From NCBI GenBank assembly GCA_900542245.1, contig UQMQ01000106.1, positions 1-7,997 of the forward strand: a DNA stretch of 7,997 nucleotides, read 5' to 3'. Made by a program: the position numbers and the translations under genes. The stretch comes from an uncultured Eubacteriales bacterium. GTDB taxonomy: Bacteria; Bacillota; Clostridia; Peptostreptococcales; Anaerovoracaceae. Under the pieces are notes generated by a model. That model was not told the DNA's origin, searched no databases, and saw only the letters and a program-made list of their open reading frames with translations. How positions within the stretch are numbered: the first letter of the stretch is position 1; each line of letters begins with the position of its first letter. Shown piece after piece: positions 1 to 6,953 of this stretch.

Positions 1-27
1 GTCCGCCATCTCGTTGTTTTTTTTCTT

Positions 28-91
28 CCCGCAGGAGACCTCATACGAGATTCAACTGGGGCTGCGCTTCAGACGTGTGCTCCTCCGATCT
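28..91 (+). other. Illumina P7/TruSeq indexed adapter contamination
   Basis: This stretch is a sequencing adapter, not genome. Positions 28-51 match the 24-base P7 flow-cell sequence at 19 of 24 positions, including a perfect CATACGAGAT at 42-51. Positions 58-91 match the 34-base TruSeq index/read-2 adapter at 28 of 34 positions, including an unbroken run TTCAGACGTGTGCTC at 68-82 and TCCGATCT at 84-91. The two blocks are separated by exactly six bases (52-57, tcaact), where the sample index belongs. The minus-strand translation contains RSEEHTSE, the well-known adapter-derived peptide. Bases 1-27 (including ATCTCGT at 8-14, which begins the reverse complement of P7, and a T run) are probably low-quality adapter sequence too, with less certainty. 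The insert starts at about 92. Confidence 0.95.
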
Positions 92-97
92 CCTCCC

Positions 98-146
98 CCC
101 CCATGAGGCGAAGCTGAAATCATGCTGTCGCTGCGCCCGTGAGGAG
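98..146 (+). repeat. Repeat module, copy 1 (identical to copy 3)
   Basis: This 49-base module is identical to 358-406, exactly 260 bases away. It contains CATGA and TCATG (103-107 and 119-123 region) flanking the conserved core GCGAAGCTGAAA, a short hairpin, and ends with GTGAGGAG. Because it lies just after the adapter junction, its placement in the genome is doubtful: it may be a read from another repeat copy joined to this contig. Confidence 0.8.
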
Positions 147-159
147 CCGCTTCCTCTTT

Positions 160-206
160 CCCCCTGCAGCGAAGCTGAAATAGCAGCTGCGAGAGCGTGT
201 GAGGAG
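160..206 (+). repeat. Repeat module, copy 2 (diverged)
   Basis: This copy shares CCCC, the core GCGAAGCTGAAAT (169-181) and GTGAGGAG (199-206) with the other two copies, while the bases between have changed. The flanks of the core are CTGC (164-167) and GCAG (183-186) instead of CATG and CATG. Pairing is thus retained with different bases, which supports a real stem around a conserved loop. Confidence 0.7.
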
Positions 207-328
207 GCGTTGCAGCGATAAGCGAAACAAATGACAGCTTTGGCTGCGGAATCGCACTGTTTGAGCATCTTTGATGCGAGTTTGCGATTCCACCCAAAGC
301 TGATGCGTGAGCTTCCATCGCTGCCGCC
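206..328 (+). ncRNA. Long imperfect hairpin A with conserved internal loops (candidate structured RNA or palindromic element)
   Basis: Four nested stems are visible. GGCG (206-209) and GCAGCGAT (212-219) pair with ATCGCTGC (317-324) and CGCC (325-328). CAGCTTTGG (235-243) pairs with CCAAAGCTG (294-302). GAATCGCA (249-256) pairs with TGCGATTC (283-290). GCATC (265-269) pairs with GATGC (273-277) across a TTT loop. The unpaired CTGCG/CAC (244-248/291-293) and GTTTGA/GAGTT (259-264/278-282) are identical in hairpin B, whereas the stems differ. Read as plus-strand RNA, GA opposite GA next to the apical stem could form tandem G-A pairs; the minus strand could not, which weakly favours the plus strand as the RNA sense. 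Expression and function are unknown, and a DNA-level element is equally possible. Confidence 0.55.
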
Positions 329-357
329 GACGAGAAAGCGAACCGCAGCTTCCACTT

Positions 358-406
358 CCCCCATGAGGCGAAGCTGAAATCATGCTGTCGCTGCGCCCGT
401 GAGGAG
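358..406 (+). repeat. Repeat module, copy 3
   Basis: This copy is identical to 98-146 over 49 bases. Its core GGCGAAGCTGAAAT (367-380) is the exact inverse of the last coding bases of pyc (552-565), so the two could close a stem around hairpin B. It ends in GTGAGGAG (399-406), directly abutting hairpin B. Confidence 0.8.
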
Positions 407-530
407 TCGCTGAAACTGCCAGCGCGCTGAACTTACGGTTTTGGCTGCGAAATTACGGTGTTTGAGCGCTTGCGCGAGTTCGTAATTTCACCCAAAACCG
501 GTGAAGCACGCTGATGCAGTTTCCGGCGAC
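406..530 (+). ncRNA. Long imperfect hairpin B, compensated homologue of hairpin A
   Basis: The architecture and spacing match hairpin A. GTCGC (406-410) pairs with GCGAC (526-530). GAAACTGC (412-419) pairs with GCAGTTTC (516-523). CGGTTTTGG (436-444) pairs with CCAAAACCG (492-500). AAATTACG (450-457) pairs with CGTAATTT (481-488). GCGC (466-469) pairs with GCGC (472-475) across a TT loop. The internal loops CTGCG (445-449)/CAC (489-491) and GTTTGA (460-465)/GAGTT (476-480) are the same as in hairpin A, while nearly every base pair of the AAATTACG and GCGC stems differs. The hairpin lies 20 bases beyond the pyc stop codon, so pyc read-through transcripts would carry its complement. No T tract follows on either strand, so it is not a standard intrinsic terminator. 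Confidence 0.55.
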
Positions 531-549
531 GAACAGGTGAAGCAAAGCA

Positions 550-3500
550 TTATTTCAGCTTCGCCACCATTTCGCCCGCCTTCACCTGCTGTCCTTCGGA
601 CACGTAGATTCTCTCTACGGTTCCTGCCGCGGCAGCTAAGATATTCGTTTCCATCTTCATCGCTTCAATGACTGCAATCGGCTGGTTTGCCTCTACCTTT
701 TCGCCCTCCTTGACGAGCACCTTGATGATATTGCCCGGGATATTGGCGCCGACCTCAAGCGGATTGCTCTCATCCGCATACAGTACGGAATTGGAGGAGT
801 TGACAGTGACCGTCTTATCCTTGATCTTGATAATACGGCGGTTGCCGTTGACTTCAAAGATCGCTTCCCGCATACCATCGTTGTCGACCGGTCTGACCTC
901 CTGTAATCTCACAATCAAGACGCGTCCCTCGCCGAGCTTGACCTCGCAGGTCTCGCCCTCTGCCAGACTGTGGAAGAAGATATCGGAGCCCATGTAGCGG
1001 AAAGAACCCTCCTTGCGGATGGACTTGACGTAATCCTCAAAGACCTTCGGATAGATCGCGTAAGAGATAACCTCTCTATCCGTACCCTCTAAGCCCAACT
1101 CCTCCTGCAGTTTTTTGCGAATGCCTTCAAAGTCCTCAGGCGGAAGCAACTCTCCCGGTCTGCAGGTAATCGCCTTTTTGCCCTTTAAGACCACCTTTTG
1201 GATGTCCTGCGGGAAACCGCCCTCCGGCTGTCCCATCATGCCCTCGAAGTAGGAAACTGTGGAATCCGGGAAGTCGATATTCGCGCCCTTTTCTACGATA
1301 TTTTCCGGCGTCAGATCGTTCTGCACCATGAAGATCGCCAGATCGCCGACCACCTTGGAGGACGGTGTGACCTTGACGATATCGCCGAGCATCTGATTGA
1401 CCGCCTTGTACATATCCTTGACTTCCTTGAGCTTGTGACCCAGACCGAAGGATTCCACCTGTGCCTGCAGATTGGAGTACTGTCCTCCCGGAATCTCGTA
1501 TTTATAAATTTCCGCGGATGCGGTCTGCAATTCGGATTCAAAGTCCTTGTAAACCGGACGTACATCTCTCCAGTATTCACTGATCTTCTGCAGACCGTCG
1601 GAATCCAGTCCGGTATCGCGGTCGGAATGCTGCAGCGAAGCCACGATGGAGTTCAGAGCAGGCTGCGAGGTCAGACCAGACATGGAGTTGAACGCCGCAT
1701 CGACGATGTCAACACCCGCCTGCGCTGCCATGAGTACAGTGGCTACGCCGTTGCCGGACGTATCATGCGTGTGCAGATGGATCGGAATGCCGATTTCCTG
1801 TTTGAGTGCACCGACCAGCTTGGAAGCTGCCGTTGGCTTGAGCAGACCGGACATATCCTTGATGCCGAGAATGTGCGCGCCGCGCTTTTCCAGCTCTTTC
1901 GCCATTCTCACATAGTAGCTCAGCGTATATTTGGTCTTGGACGCGTCCAGAATGTCACCGGTATAGCACAGGCAAGGCTCTGCGATCATGCCCTGATTGA
2001 GCGTCTCGTCGAGCGCCACCTCCATACCCTGGATCCAGTTCAGCGAGTCAAAGATACGGAACACGTCGATGCCCGCTTTGGCAGACTGCTTGACGAATTC
2101 GCGAATCACATTGTCCGGATAGTTCTTATATCCGACCGCGTTTGCACCGCGCAGCAGCATCTGCAGCAGAATGTTCGGGCACTTCTCGCGCAGAACCTCC
2201 AATCTCTCCCATGGGTCCTCCTTGAGGAAACGATATGCGGTGTCGAAGGTTGCGCCGCCCCACATCTCAAGGGAGAAAAAGTTGCGGCCGTAAACGGAGA
2301 CCGCCGGTGCGATCTTTTCCATGTCGACGGTTCTCACGCGTGTCGCCATCAAGGACTGCTGTGCGTCACGCATCGTAGTATCGGTCACGAACAATCTCTG
2401 CTGTTTGCGTATCCACTGGGTAAAATCCTTGGCACCCATTTCGTCGAAGAGCTGCTTGGTGCCTCTGCCCTGCAGGTCCTTGAGCTCGCTTGCCTTGAAT
2501 TTCGGAAATACCGGAACGTTGTAGCTTTTCTTCGCGCCCCTGGTTTCGTTGACAAATTTGTTGCCGAGGAATTCAATGACGCGCAGCTCGTTATCCTCTA
2601 CTTTTGCGATGTCCAGCAGATCCGGCGTATTCGCGATAAATCCGGTATCGCAGTCTCCCGCCGCAAAGGTCGGATGATTGAGCACATTGAGCATGAACGC
2701 GATATTCGTCTTGACGCCTTTGATCTCGGTCTCACGCAGTGCGCGGATTGCCTTGCGTCTGGTATCTTCAAAGCTTCTGCTGTACGCGGTCACCTTGAGC
2801 AGCAGGGAATCGTAGAACGGCGTGATCGTCGAGCCTTGGAAGCCGTTGCCGCCGTCCAGTCTGATGCCGAAACCGCCCGGCGAACGATAGGATTCGATCG
2901 TGCCGGTATCCGGCATGAAGTCATTCGCAGGATCCTCGGTCGTGATACGGCACTGGATCGCGTGCCCGGTCACCTTAATCGCGTCCTGACGCGGGATACC
3001 GATTTCCGCGGAAGCCAGCTCATAGCCCTCCGCGACTAAGATCTGCGACTGTACGATGTCGATGCCGGTGACCATTTCAGTGACCGTATGCTCTACCTGA
3101 ATACGCGGGTTCATTTCGATGAAATAGTGCTTGCCTGTGGATGGGTCGAGCAGGAACTCTACTGTACCTGCCGAGCGATAGTCCACCGCCTTTGCAATCT
3201 TGATTGCGTCCGCGCAGATGGCTTCGCGCTGTGCGTCAGTCAGGCAAAGCGCAGGCGTAAATTCGATGACCTTCTGGTGACGTCTCTGGATGGAGCAGTC
3301 ACGCTCAAAAAGATGCACGATATTGCCCGCCTTGTCGCCCAGAATCTGCACTTCGATGTGTTTCGGGTTCTCAAGGTATTTTTCAATAAAAATATCATCA
3401 ATGCCAAAAGCCTTGGCTGCTTCGGAACGTGCGGAACGGAACTGCGGCAGCAGCTCTTCCTCTGTTCTGACGATTCTCATACCGCGTCCGCCGCCGCCGG

Positions 3501-3999
3501 CTGCTGCCTTGAGCATCACCGGATAGCCGCAGGAATTCGCGAATTCCAATGCTTCTGCTTCTGTTTCAATTGCTTTTTCCACGCCCGGTACCGTCGGTAC
3601 GCCGACAGAGTGCGCCACGAGCTTGGACTGGATTTTGTCACCGAGCGCGTTCATCATATCAGCCGTCGGTCCGATAAACTCGATGCCTTCATCTGCGCAT
3701 GCCTGCGCAAATTCCGCGTTCTCCGCTAGGAAACCGTATCCCGGATGGATGGCATCGACACCCTTGGCCTTTGCCAGCGCGATGATCTCATCGATGCCCA
3801 GATAAGCGCCGACCGGGGTCTTGCCCTTACCGATCTGGTATGCTTCATCAGCTTTCGTTCTGAATAAAGTATTTTTGTCCTCTTCGGAATAGATCGCAAC
3901 CGTTCGAATCCCGAGCTCCTTGCATGCACGGACTACACGAATCGCAATCTCTCCTCTGTTTGCCACCAATACTCGTTTGAATTTTTTAATTTCTCCCAT
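550..3999 (-). CDS. pyc: Pyruvate carboxylase, single-chain (1149 residues)
   Basis: This biotin enzyme carboxylates pyruvate to oxaloacetate using ATP and bicarbonate, refilling the TCA intermediates and supplying aspartate-family precursors in the cytoplasm. The full family length and domain order are present. The biotin carboxylase domain starts at residue 8, with the glycine-rich ATP-grasp loop KAAAGGGGRGMR at 164-175 and EMNPRIQVEHTVTE at 295-308. The carboxyltransferase TIM barrel has TTMRDAQQS at 541-549, the lysine expected to be carbamylated in GIKDMSG (K714), and metal-binding HLHTHDTSGNG at 741-751. The C-terminal biotinyl domain has EAMKMET, with K1115 as the biotinylated lysine, 34 residues from the end as usual. 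The ATG at 3999 follows AGGGAG (4007-4012) with good spacing. The gene starts 19 bases after the mscS stop, so it is very probably cotranscribed. The last 14 coding bases coincide, inverted, with the core of the downstream repeats. Confidence 0.98.
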   Translation of the reverse strand: MGEIKKFKRVLVANRGEIAIRVVRACKELGIRTVAIYSEEDKNTLFRTKADEAYQIGKGKTPVGAYLGIDEIIALAKAKGVDAIHPGYGFLAENAEFAQACADEGIEFIGPTADMMNALGDKIQSKLVAHSVGVPTVPGVEKAIETEAEALEFANSCGYPVMLKAAAGGGGRGMRIVRTEEELLPQFRSARSEAAKAFGIDDIFIEKYLENPKHIEVQILGDKAGNIVHLFERDCSIQRRHQKVIEFTPALCLTDAQREAICADAIKIAKAVDYRSAGTVEFLLDPSTGKHYFIEMNPRIQVEHTVTEMVTGIDIVQSQILVAEGYELASAEIGIPRQDAIKVTGHAIQCRITTEDPANDFMPDTGTIESYRSPGGFGIRLDGGNGFQGSTITPFYDSLLLKVTAYSRSFEDTRRKAIRALRETEIKGVKTNIAFMLNVLNHPTFAAGDCDTGFIANTPDLLDIAKVEDNELRVIEFLGNKFVNETRGAKKSYNVPVFPKFKASELKDLQGRGTKQLFDEMGAKDFTQWIRKQQRLFVTDTTMRDAQQSLMATRVRTVDMEKIAPAVSVYGRNFFSLEMWGGATFDTAYRFLKEDPWERLEVLREKCPNILLQMLLRGANAVGYKNYPDNVIREFVKQSAKAGIDVFRIFDSLNWIQGMEVALDETLNQGMIAEPCLCYTGDILDASKTKYTLSYYVRMAKELEKRGAHILGIKDMSGLLKPTAASKLVGALKQEIGIPIHLHTHDTSGNGVATVLMAAQAGVDIVDAAFNSMSGLTSQPALNSIVASLQHSDRDTGLDSDGLQKISEYWRDVRPVYKDFESELQTASAEIYKYEIPGGQYSNLQAQVESFGLGHKLKEVKDMYKAVNQMLGDIVKVTPSSKVVGDLAIFMVQNDLTPENIVEKGANIDFPDSTVSYFEGMMGQPEGGFPQDIQKVVLKGKKAITCRPGELLPPEDFEGIRKKLQEELGLEGTDREVISYAIYPKVFEDYVKSIRKEGSFRYMGSDIFFHSLAEGETCEVKLGEGRVLIVRLQEVRPVDNDGMREAIFEVNGNRRIIKIKDKTVTVNSSNSVLYADESNPLEVGANIPGNIIKVLVKEGEKVEANQPIAVIEAMKMETNILAAAAGTVERIYVSEGQQVKAGEMVAKLK

Positions 4000-4006
4000 T
4001 TACTCT

Positions 4007-4012
4007 CTCCCT
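4007..4012 (-). promoter_or_regulatory. Ribosome binding site of pyc
   Basis: On the minus strand AGGGAG lies seven bases before the ATG at 3999 and fixes the pyc start. It sits in the 19-base gap after the mscS stop codon, leaving no room for an internal promoter there. Confidence 0.8.
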
Positions 4013-4018
4013 AAAAAA

Positions 4019-4816
4019 TTACTTCACCACATGAACATCCATCTGTGGAAATGGTATTGTGATATTTGCTTCATCAAAAGCGAGTTTGACCTGTTCCTCC
4101 AGGTAATACTTTACATCCCAGTATCTGGAGGTCTTGCACCAGACCTTGAAGTCGACTTCGACCGCACTGTCCTTGTGCGCCGCAATGCCGAAGAACGGCT
4201 GCGGATTTGGTAATACATCGGTGCAGGACGCTGCGACGGTCATCAGGATGTCTTTGACCTTTGCAATATCCGCATCGTAGCTGACTCCGAACTTGCAGTC
4301 CACACGCCGCGTCGTTTCACGCGTGTGGTTGATCAGCACGGAGGCAGTCATGGTGCCGTTGGGAATGGAGATCGACTTGTTGTCATAGGTCCTGAGGGTC
4401 GTTACCATCAGGTCGATGCTCTGTACGATCCCGGTCACACCGGCAACCTCTATAACGTCACCCCGGATAAAGGGCTGGTTAACTAAAATAATAATACCGC
4501 TCGCGATATTGCCGAGACTGTCTTTCAGCGCCAGCGCGATCGCCGCGCCGCAGGCGCCGAGCACCGTAACCAGCGGCGCCGTCGGTACATGCAGACAGGT
4601 CAGCACGACCACGAAGATCAGCAGATACAGTCCGTATTTGATGGTCTTGAGCAGGAATTTATACACCGACTCATCGAGCGAGCTTTTATCCAGTACCTTG
4701 TGGGCTACCTTCAGCACCAGCTTCGTCAAAAGCAGTCCCGCAGCCAGAACGAGCAGCGCGGTCAGGAGATTATCTCCGTACTGCGCCAGCCTCTCCCATG
4801 TTTTTTCCGTAAACAT
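4019..4816 (-). CDS. mscS: MscS-family mechanosensitive ion channel (265 residues)
   Basis: This is an inner-membrane channel that opens under membrane tension to release solutes on hypo-osmotic shock. Three hydrophobic segments are visible: about 16-37, 60-77 and 81-112. The third is the Gly/Ala-rich pore helix (LGACGAAIALALKDSLGNIA), running into the beta domain start QPFIRGD (114-120). The family signature TYDNKSISIPNG is at 143-154, followed by a C-terminal alpha/beta domain. Length is close to the 286-residue E. coli MscS and typical of small Firmicutes homologues. The frame is open up to a GTG at 4915, but the ATG at 4816 is chosen because AAAAGGAGA lies just upstream and the protein then begins directly with an amphipathic helix before TM1. 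It lies downstream of typA and 19 bases before pyc. The exact paralogue (MscS or YkuT-like) cannot be decided from sequence alone. Confidence 0.93.
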   Translation of the reverse strand: MFTEKTWERLAQYGDNLLTALLVLAAGLLLTKLVLKVAHKVLDKSSLDESVYKFLLKTIKYGLYLLIFVVVLTCLHVPTAPLVTVLGACGAAIALALKDSLGNIASGIIILVNQPFIRGDVIEVAGVTGIVQSIDLMVTTLRTYDNKSISIPNGTMTASVLINHTRETTRRVDCKFGVSYDADIAKVKDILMTVAASCTDVLPNPQPFFGIAAHKDSAVEVDFKVWCKTSRYWDVKYYLEEQVKLAFDEANITIPFPQMDVHVVK

Positions 4817-4825
4817 CGCTTCATT

Positions 4826-4832
4826 TCTCCTT
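4826..4832 (-). promoter_or_regulatory. Ribosome binding site of mscS
   Basis: On the minus strand AAGGAGA lies nine bases before the ATG at 4816. It decides this start over the in-frame GTG at 4915, which would add 33 polar residues with no family counterpart. A second ATG, out of frame, lies between site and start. Confidence 0.8.
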
Positions 4833-4857
4833 TTGTCTGTCAGACCCTGCCTGTCAC

Positions 4858-4883
4858 GCTGCATCCATGTCAAAGGATGCAGC
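4858..4883 (-). other. Nine-base-pair hairpin in the typA-mscS gap
   Basis: GCTGCATCC (4858-4866) and GGATGCAGC (4875-4883) are perfect inverse complements around an eight-base loop. No T run follows on either strand, so it is not a good intrinsic terminator. It may affect mRNA processing or stability between typA and mscS. The rest of the 111-base gap shows no recognisable promoter. Confidence 0.5.
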
Positions 4884-4927
4884 CTGTCGGTATCCGCTGT
4901 GCAGGCTTTTGCCACATATCGCGTAGG

Positions 4928-6811
4928 CTATTCCGCATAAGTCCTGCCGCTTCTTCTGCGTTCCAGCTCATGCAGCAGCTTCTTGCGCAGACGGATATCG
5001 TCCGGCGTGATCTCGACCAGCTCATCATCGTTGATGAATTCCAGCGCTTCTTCGAGCGTAAAGGTTCTCGCCGGAGAAAGCTTGATCGCTTCGTCCGAGC
5101 CTGCCGCACGCATATTGCTAGCTTTTTTCGCCTTGCATGGGTTGACGACCATATCATCGTTGCGGGAATTCATGCCGACGATCATGCCCTCATAGACCTT
5201 GGTGCCCGGCTCCACAAACATCTGCACACGCTCGCCGATATTGAACAGCGCATACGGCGTGCAGACACCTTCCTCCTGCGCGATCGCCACACCGTTGACA
5301 CGCTGCGGGATCTCGCCCTTGTATTCGTCAAAGGAGTCAAACCGTCTGACCATCGTGCCCTCGCCGCGCGTATCGTTGATAAATTCGCTGCGGTAGCCGA
5401 GCAGCCCTCTGGTCGGCACCAGATATTCGATGCGGGAATAGCCGTTTTCACCGGACATCTGCGTCATGATGCCCTTTCTGATATTCAATTTATTGATGAC
5501 CGTGCCGGCATATTCGTCCGGAACGGTGATTACCACTTCTTCGATCGGTTCGAGCGGCTTGCCGTTCGCATCCCGATGCAGGATGACCTCCGGCTTGGAG
5601 ACCGCCAGCTCGTAGCCCTCTCTGCGCATATTCTCGATGAGAATGGAAAGGTGCAGCTCGCCTCTGCCGGAAACCTTGAAGCAGTCGGTGGAGTCGGTCT
5701 CCTCCACGACCATGCCGACATTGACCTCCAGCTCCTTGTTCAATCTTTCGCGGATATGGCGCGAGGTTACATATTTACCGACCTTGCCCGCGAACGGAGA
5801 CTTGTTGACCATGAAATTCATGGAAAGCGTCGGCTCTTCAATGTGGATCATTTCCATTGGCTGTGGGTCCTGCGGGTCACAGATGGTCTCACCGATGGAG
5901 ATGTCCGCGATGCCGGAGACGACGACGATATCGCCGCATTCTGCCTGCTGGACCGCCATGCGCTTGAGTCCTCTGTAGACAAAGACCTGATTGACCTTAC
6001 GCTGCACGATGCTGCCGTCTGCTTTTGCCACTGCCACAGTCTGACCCTCTTTGATGATACCCTTGGTGATGCGCCCGATGCCGAGTCTGCCGATGTAGTC
6101 ATCATAGGCGAGTGTCGAAACCTGCAGCTGCAGCGGCTCGTCGTTCAGATCCGGATACGGCTTGCAGTGCTCGATGATAGTATCAAAGAGCGGCGTCAGA
6201 TCCAGACCGCCAAAGCCCTGCGGGCTCTTTTTGATCTTGTTTTCTCCCTCGCCGATCAGTACATCCGCGACCTCCTGCGGGTCTCTGACCGCCACGCCCT
6301 GCCGCGCGATCCCGTAAAGGATCGGGAAATCCAGCTGTTCATCGCTTGCATCCAAATCCATAAACAGCTCATAGACCTCGTCAACGACCTCATCGATGCG
6401 GGCGTCCTTTTTATCCAGCTTGTTGATGAACAGGATCGGGTTGATGCCCTGCTCCAACGATTTTTTGAGTACAAAGCGCGTCTGCGGCATCGGTCCCTCG
6501 CTGGAATCCACCAGCAGAATGACCGTATCGACGGTTTTCATAATGCGCTCTACCTCCGAACTGAAATCCGCGTGGCCCGGCGTATCGACAATGTTGATCT
6601 TGACGTCGTTGTGCATGATCGAACAGTTCTTGGAGTAGATGGTGATACCTCTTTCTCTTTCGATGTCATCGCTGTCCATGACGCAGTCCACGACCTCTTC
6701 ATTCGCCCGGAACACGCCGCTCTGGTTGAGGAACGCATCCACAAGCGTGGATTTGCCCGCGTCAACGTGTGCAATGACGGCAATATTGATGATTTTTTCT
6801 TTTTGGCTCAT
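4928..6811 (-). CDS. typA: GTPase TypA/BipA (627 residues)
   Basis: This is a translational GTPase of the EF-G/LepA superfamily that binds the ribosome and acts in 50S assembly and in growth under stress such as cold. The G domain is complete: P-loop AHVDAGKST (14-22), switch I RERGITI (52-58), DTPGHADF (76-83, with the catalytic-type His80), and NKLD (130-133). EF-Tu domain II and EF-G III/V-like regions follow, then the TypA-specific C-terminus with PTRGLLGYRSEF and KKASNMRAAGSDEA. Length is slightly above the usual 605-615. The P-loop reads VDAGKST rather than the common VDHGKTT, a variant resembling TetM/EF-G-type factors. The ATG at 6811 follows GAAGGA by five bases; an in-frame TTG at 6835 would remove this spacing. 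A promoter lies at 6925-6953 with a leader of roughly 105 bases. It is the first gene of the typA-mscS-pyc block. Confidence 0.97.
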   Translation of the reverse strand: MSQKEKIINIAVIAHVDAGKSTLVDAFLNQSGVFRANEEVVDCVMDSDDIERERGITIYSKNCSIMHNDVKINIVDTPGHADFSSEVERIMKTVDTVILLVDSSEGPMPQTRFVLKKSLEQGINPILFINKLDKKDARIDEVVDEVYELFMDLDASDEQLDFPILYGIARQGVAVRDPQEVADVLIGEGENKIKKSPQGFGGLDLTPLFDTIIEHCKPYPDLNDEPLQLQVSTLAYDDYIGRLGIGRITKGIIKEGQTVAVAKADGSIVQRKVNQVFVYRGLKRMAVQQAECGDIVVVSGIADISIGETICDPQDPQPMEMIHIEEPTLSMNFMVNKSPFAGKVGKYVTSRHIRERLNKELEVNVGMVVEETDSTDCFKVSGRGELHLSILIENMRREGYELAVSKPEVILHRDANGKPLEPIEEVVITVPDEYAGTVINKLNIRKGIMTQMSGENGYSRIEYLVPTRGLLGYRSEFINDTRGEGTMVRRFDSFDEYKGEIPQRVNGVAIAQEEGVCTPYALFNIGERVQMFVEPGTKVYEGMIVGMNSRNDDMVVNPCKAKKASNMRAAGSDEAIKLSPARTFTLEEALEFINDDELVEITPDDIRLRKKLLHELERRRSGRTYAE

Positions 6812-6816
6812 GTGTA

Positions 6817-6822
6817 TCCTTC
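6817..6822 (-). promoter_or_regulatory. Ribosome binding site of typA
   Basis: On the minus strand GAAGGA lies five bases before the ATG at 6811 and selects it over the upstream in-frame TTG at 6835. Confidence 0.8.
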
Positions 6823-6837
6823 TTTCTATATGCAAAA

Positions 6838-6855
6838 GGAACGAAATCTCGTTCC
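6838..6855 (-). other. Hairpin in the typA leader
   Basis: GGAACGA (6838-6844) and TCGTTCC (6849-6855) form a perfect seven-pair stem with a four-base loop, 26 bases before the typA start. On the minus strand it is followed by only TTTT; on the plus strand it is followed, after GCAG, by seven Ts (6860-6866), so it looks more like a terminator for plus-strand transcription. It may block antisense entry into the promoter region, or tune typA leader structure. Confidence 0.5.
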
Positions 6856-6924
6856 GCAGTTTTTTTATTCATGCGCAAAATTCGTTGAAATTTTAACAAT
6901 CGCAAGAAAAACTAACATTTAATA

Positions 6925-6953
6925 ATTGTACCATAAAATCCGATTGAATTCAA
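6925..6953 (-). promoter_or_regulatory. Sigma-A type promoter of typA
   Basis: On the minus strand TTGAAT (6953-6948) and TACAAT (6930-6925) are separated by exactly 17 bases, and the surroundings are A/T-rich. The predicted start is near 6917, giving a leader of about 105 bases. It should drive typA and probably mscS and pyc, since no other promoter is evident before pyc. Confidence 0.8.

Larger units (their letters stand above)
98..565. repeat. Array of three composite structured repeat units downstream of pyc
   Basis: The gene-free stretch left of pyc is built from three related units. Each opens with CCCCC, then a module containing GCGAAGCTGAAAT and ending GTGAGGAG, and closes with a complementary arm. 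The units are about 98-163, 160-362 and 358-565. Closing arms: GCTTC at 149-153 can pair with GAAGC at 110-114; CAGCTTC at 346-352 with GAAGCTG at 171-177; ATTTCAGCTTCGCC at 552-565 with GGCGAAGCTGAAAT at 367-380. Units 2 and 3 contain large internal hairpins; unit 1 lacks them and lies next to the adapter, so it may be a deletion derivative or an assembly product. No convincing open reading frame or T-tract terminator is present. It may be an array of small mobile palindromic elements or of structured RNA domains; the family is not recognised. Confidence 0.8.

Noticed and set aside
41..383. Small minus-strand frames of 87-107 codons in the repeat region
   Set aside because: They run through hairpins and, in two cases, through the adapter, producing the contaminant peptide. 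There is no ribosome site or domain.
98..406. CRISPR array from the repeated modules
   Set aside because: Only three unequal copies, with spacing from tens to over a hundred bases; the intervening sequences are related hairpins rather than unique spacers, and no cas gene is present.
1198..3039. Long plus-strand open frame (613 codons) opposite pyc
   Set aside because: It is antisense to a fully conserved pyruvate carboxylase, has no recognisable domain, and is explained by the codon bias of the true gene.
4868..4873. TTGACA on the minus strand upstream of mscS as a promoter -35
   Set aside because: No -10-like hexamer lies 16-18 bases downstream, where the sequence is GC-rich, and it falls in the loop of the hairpin.
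4589..6922. Long plus-strand open frame (777 codons) opposite typA and the start of mscS
   Set aside because: It is a His/Arg/Asp-rich antisense shadow spanning two real genes and their gap, with no family features.
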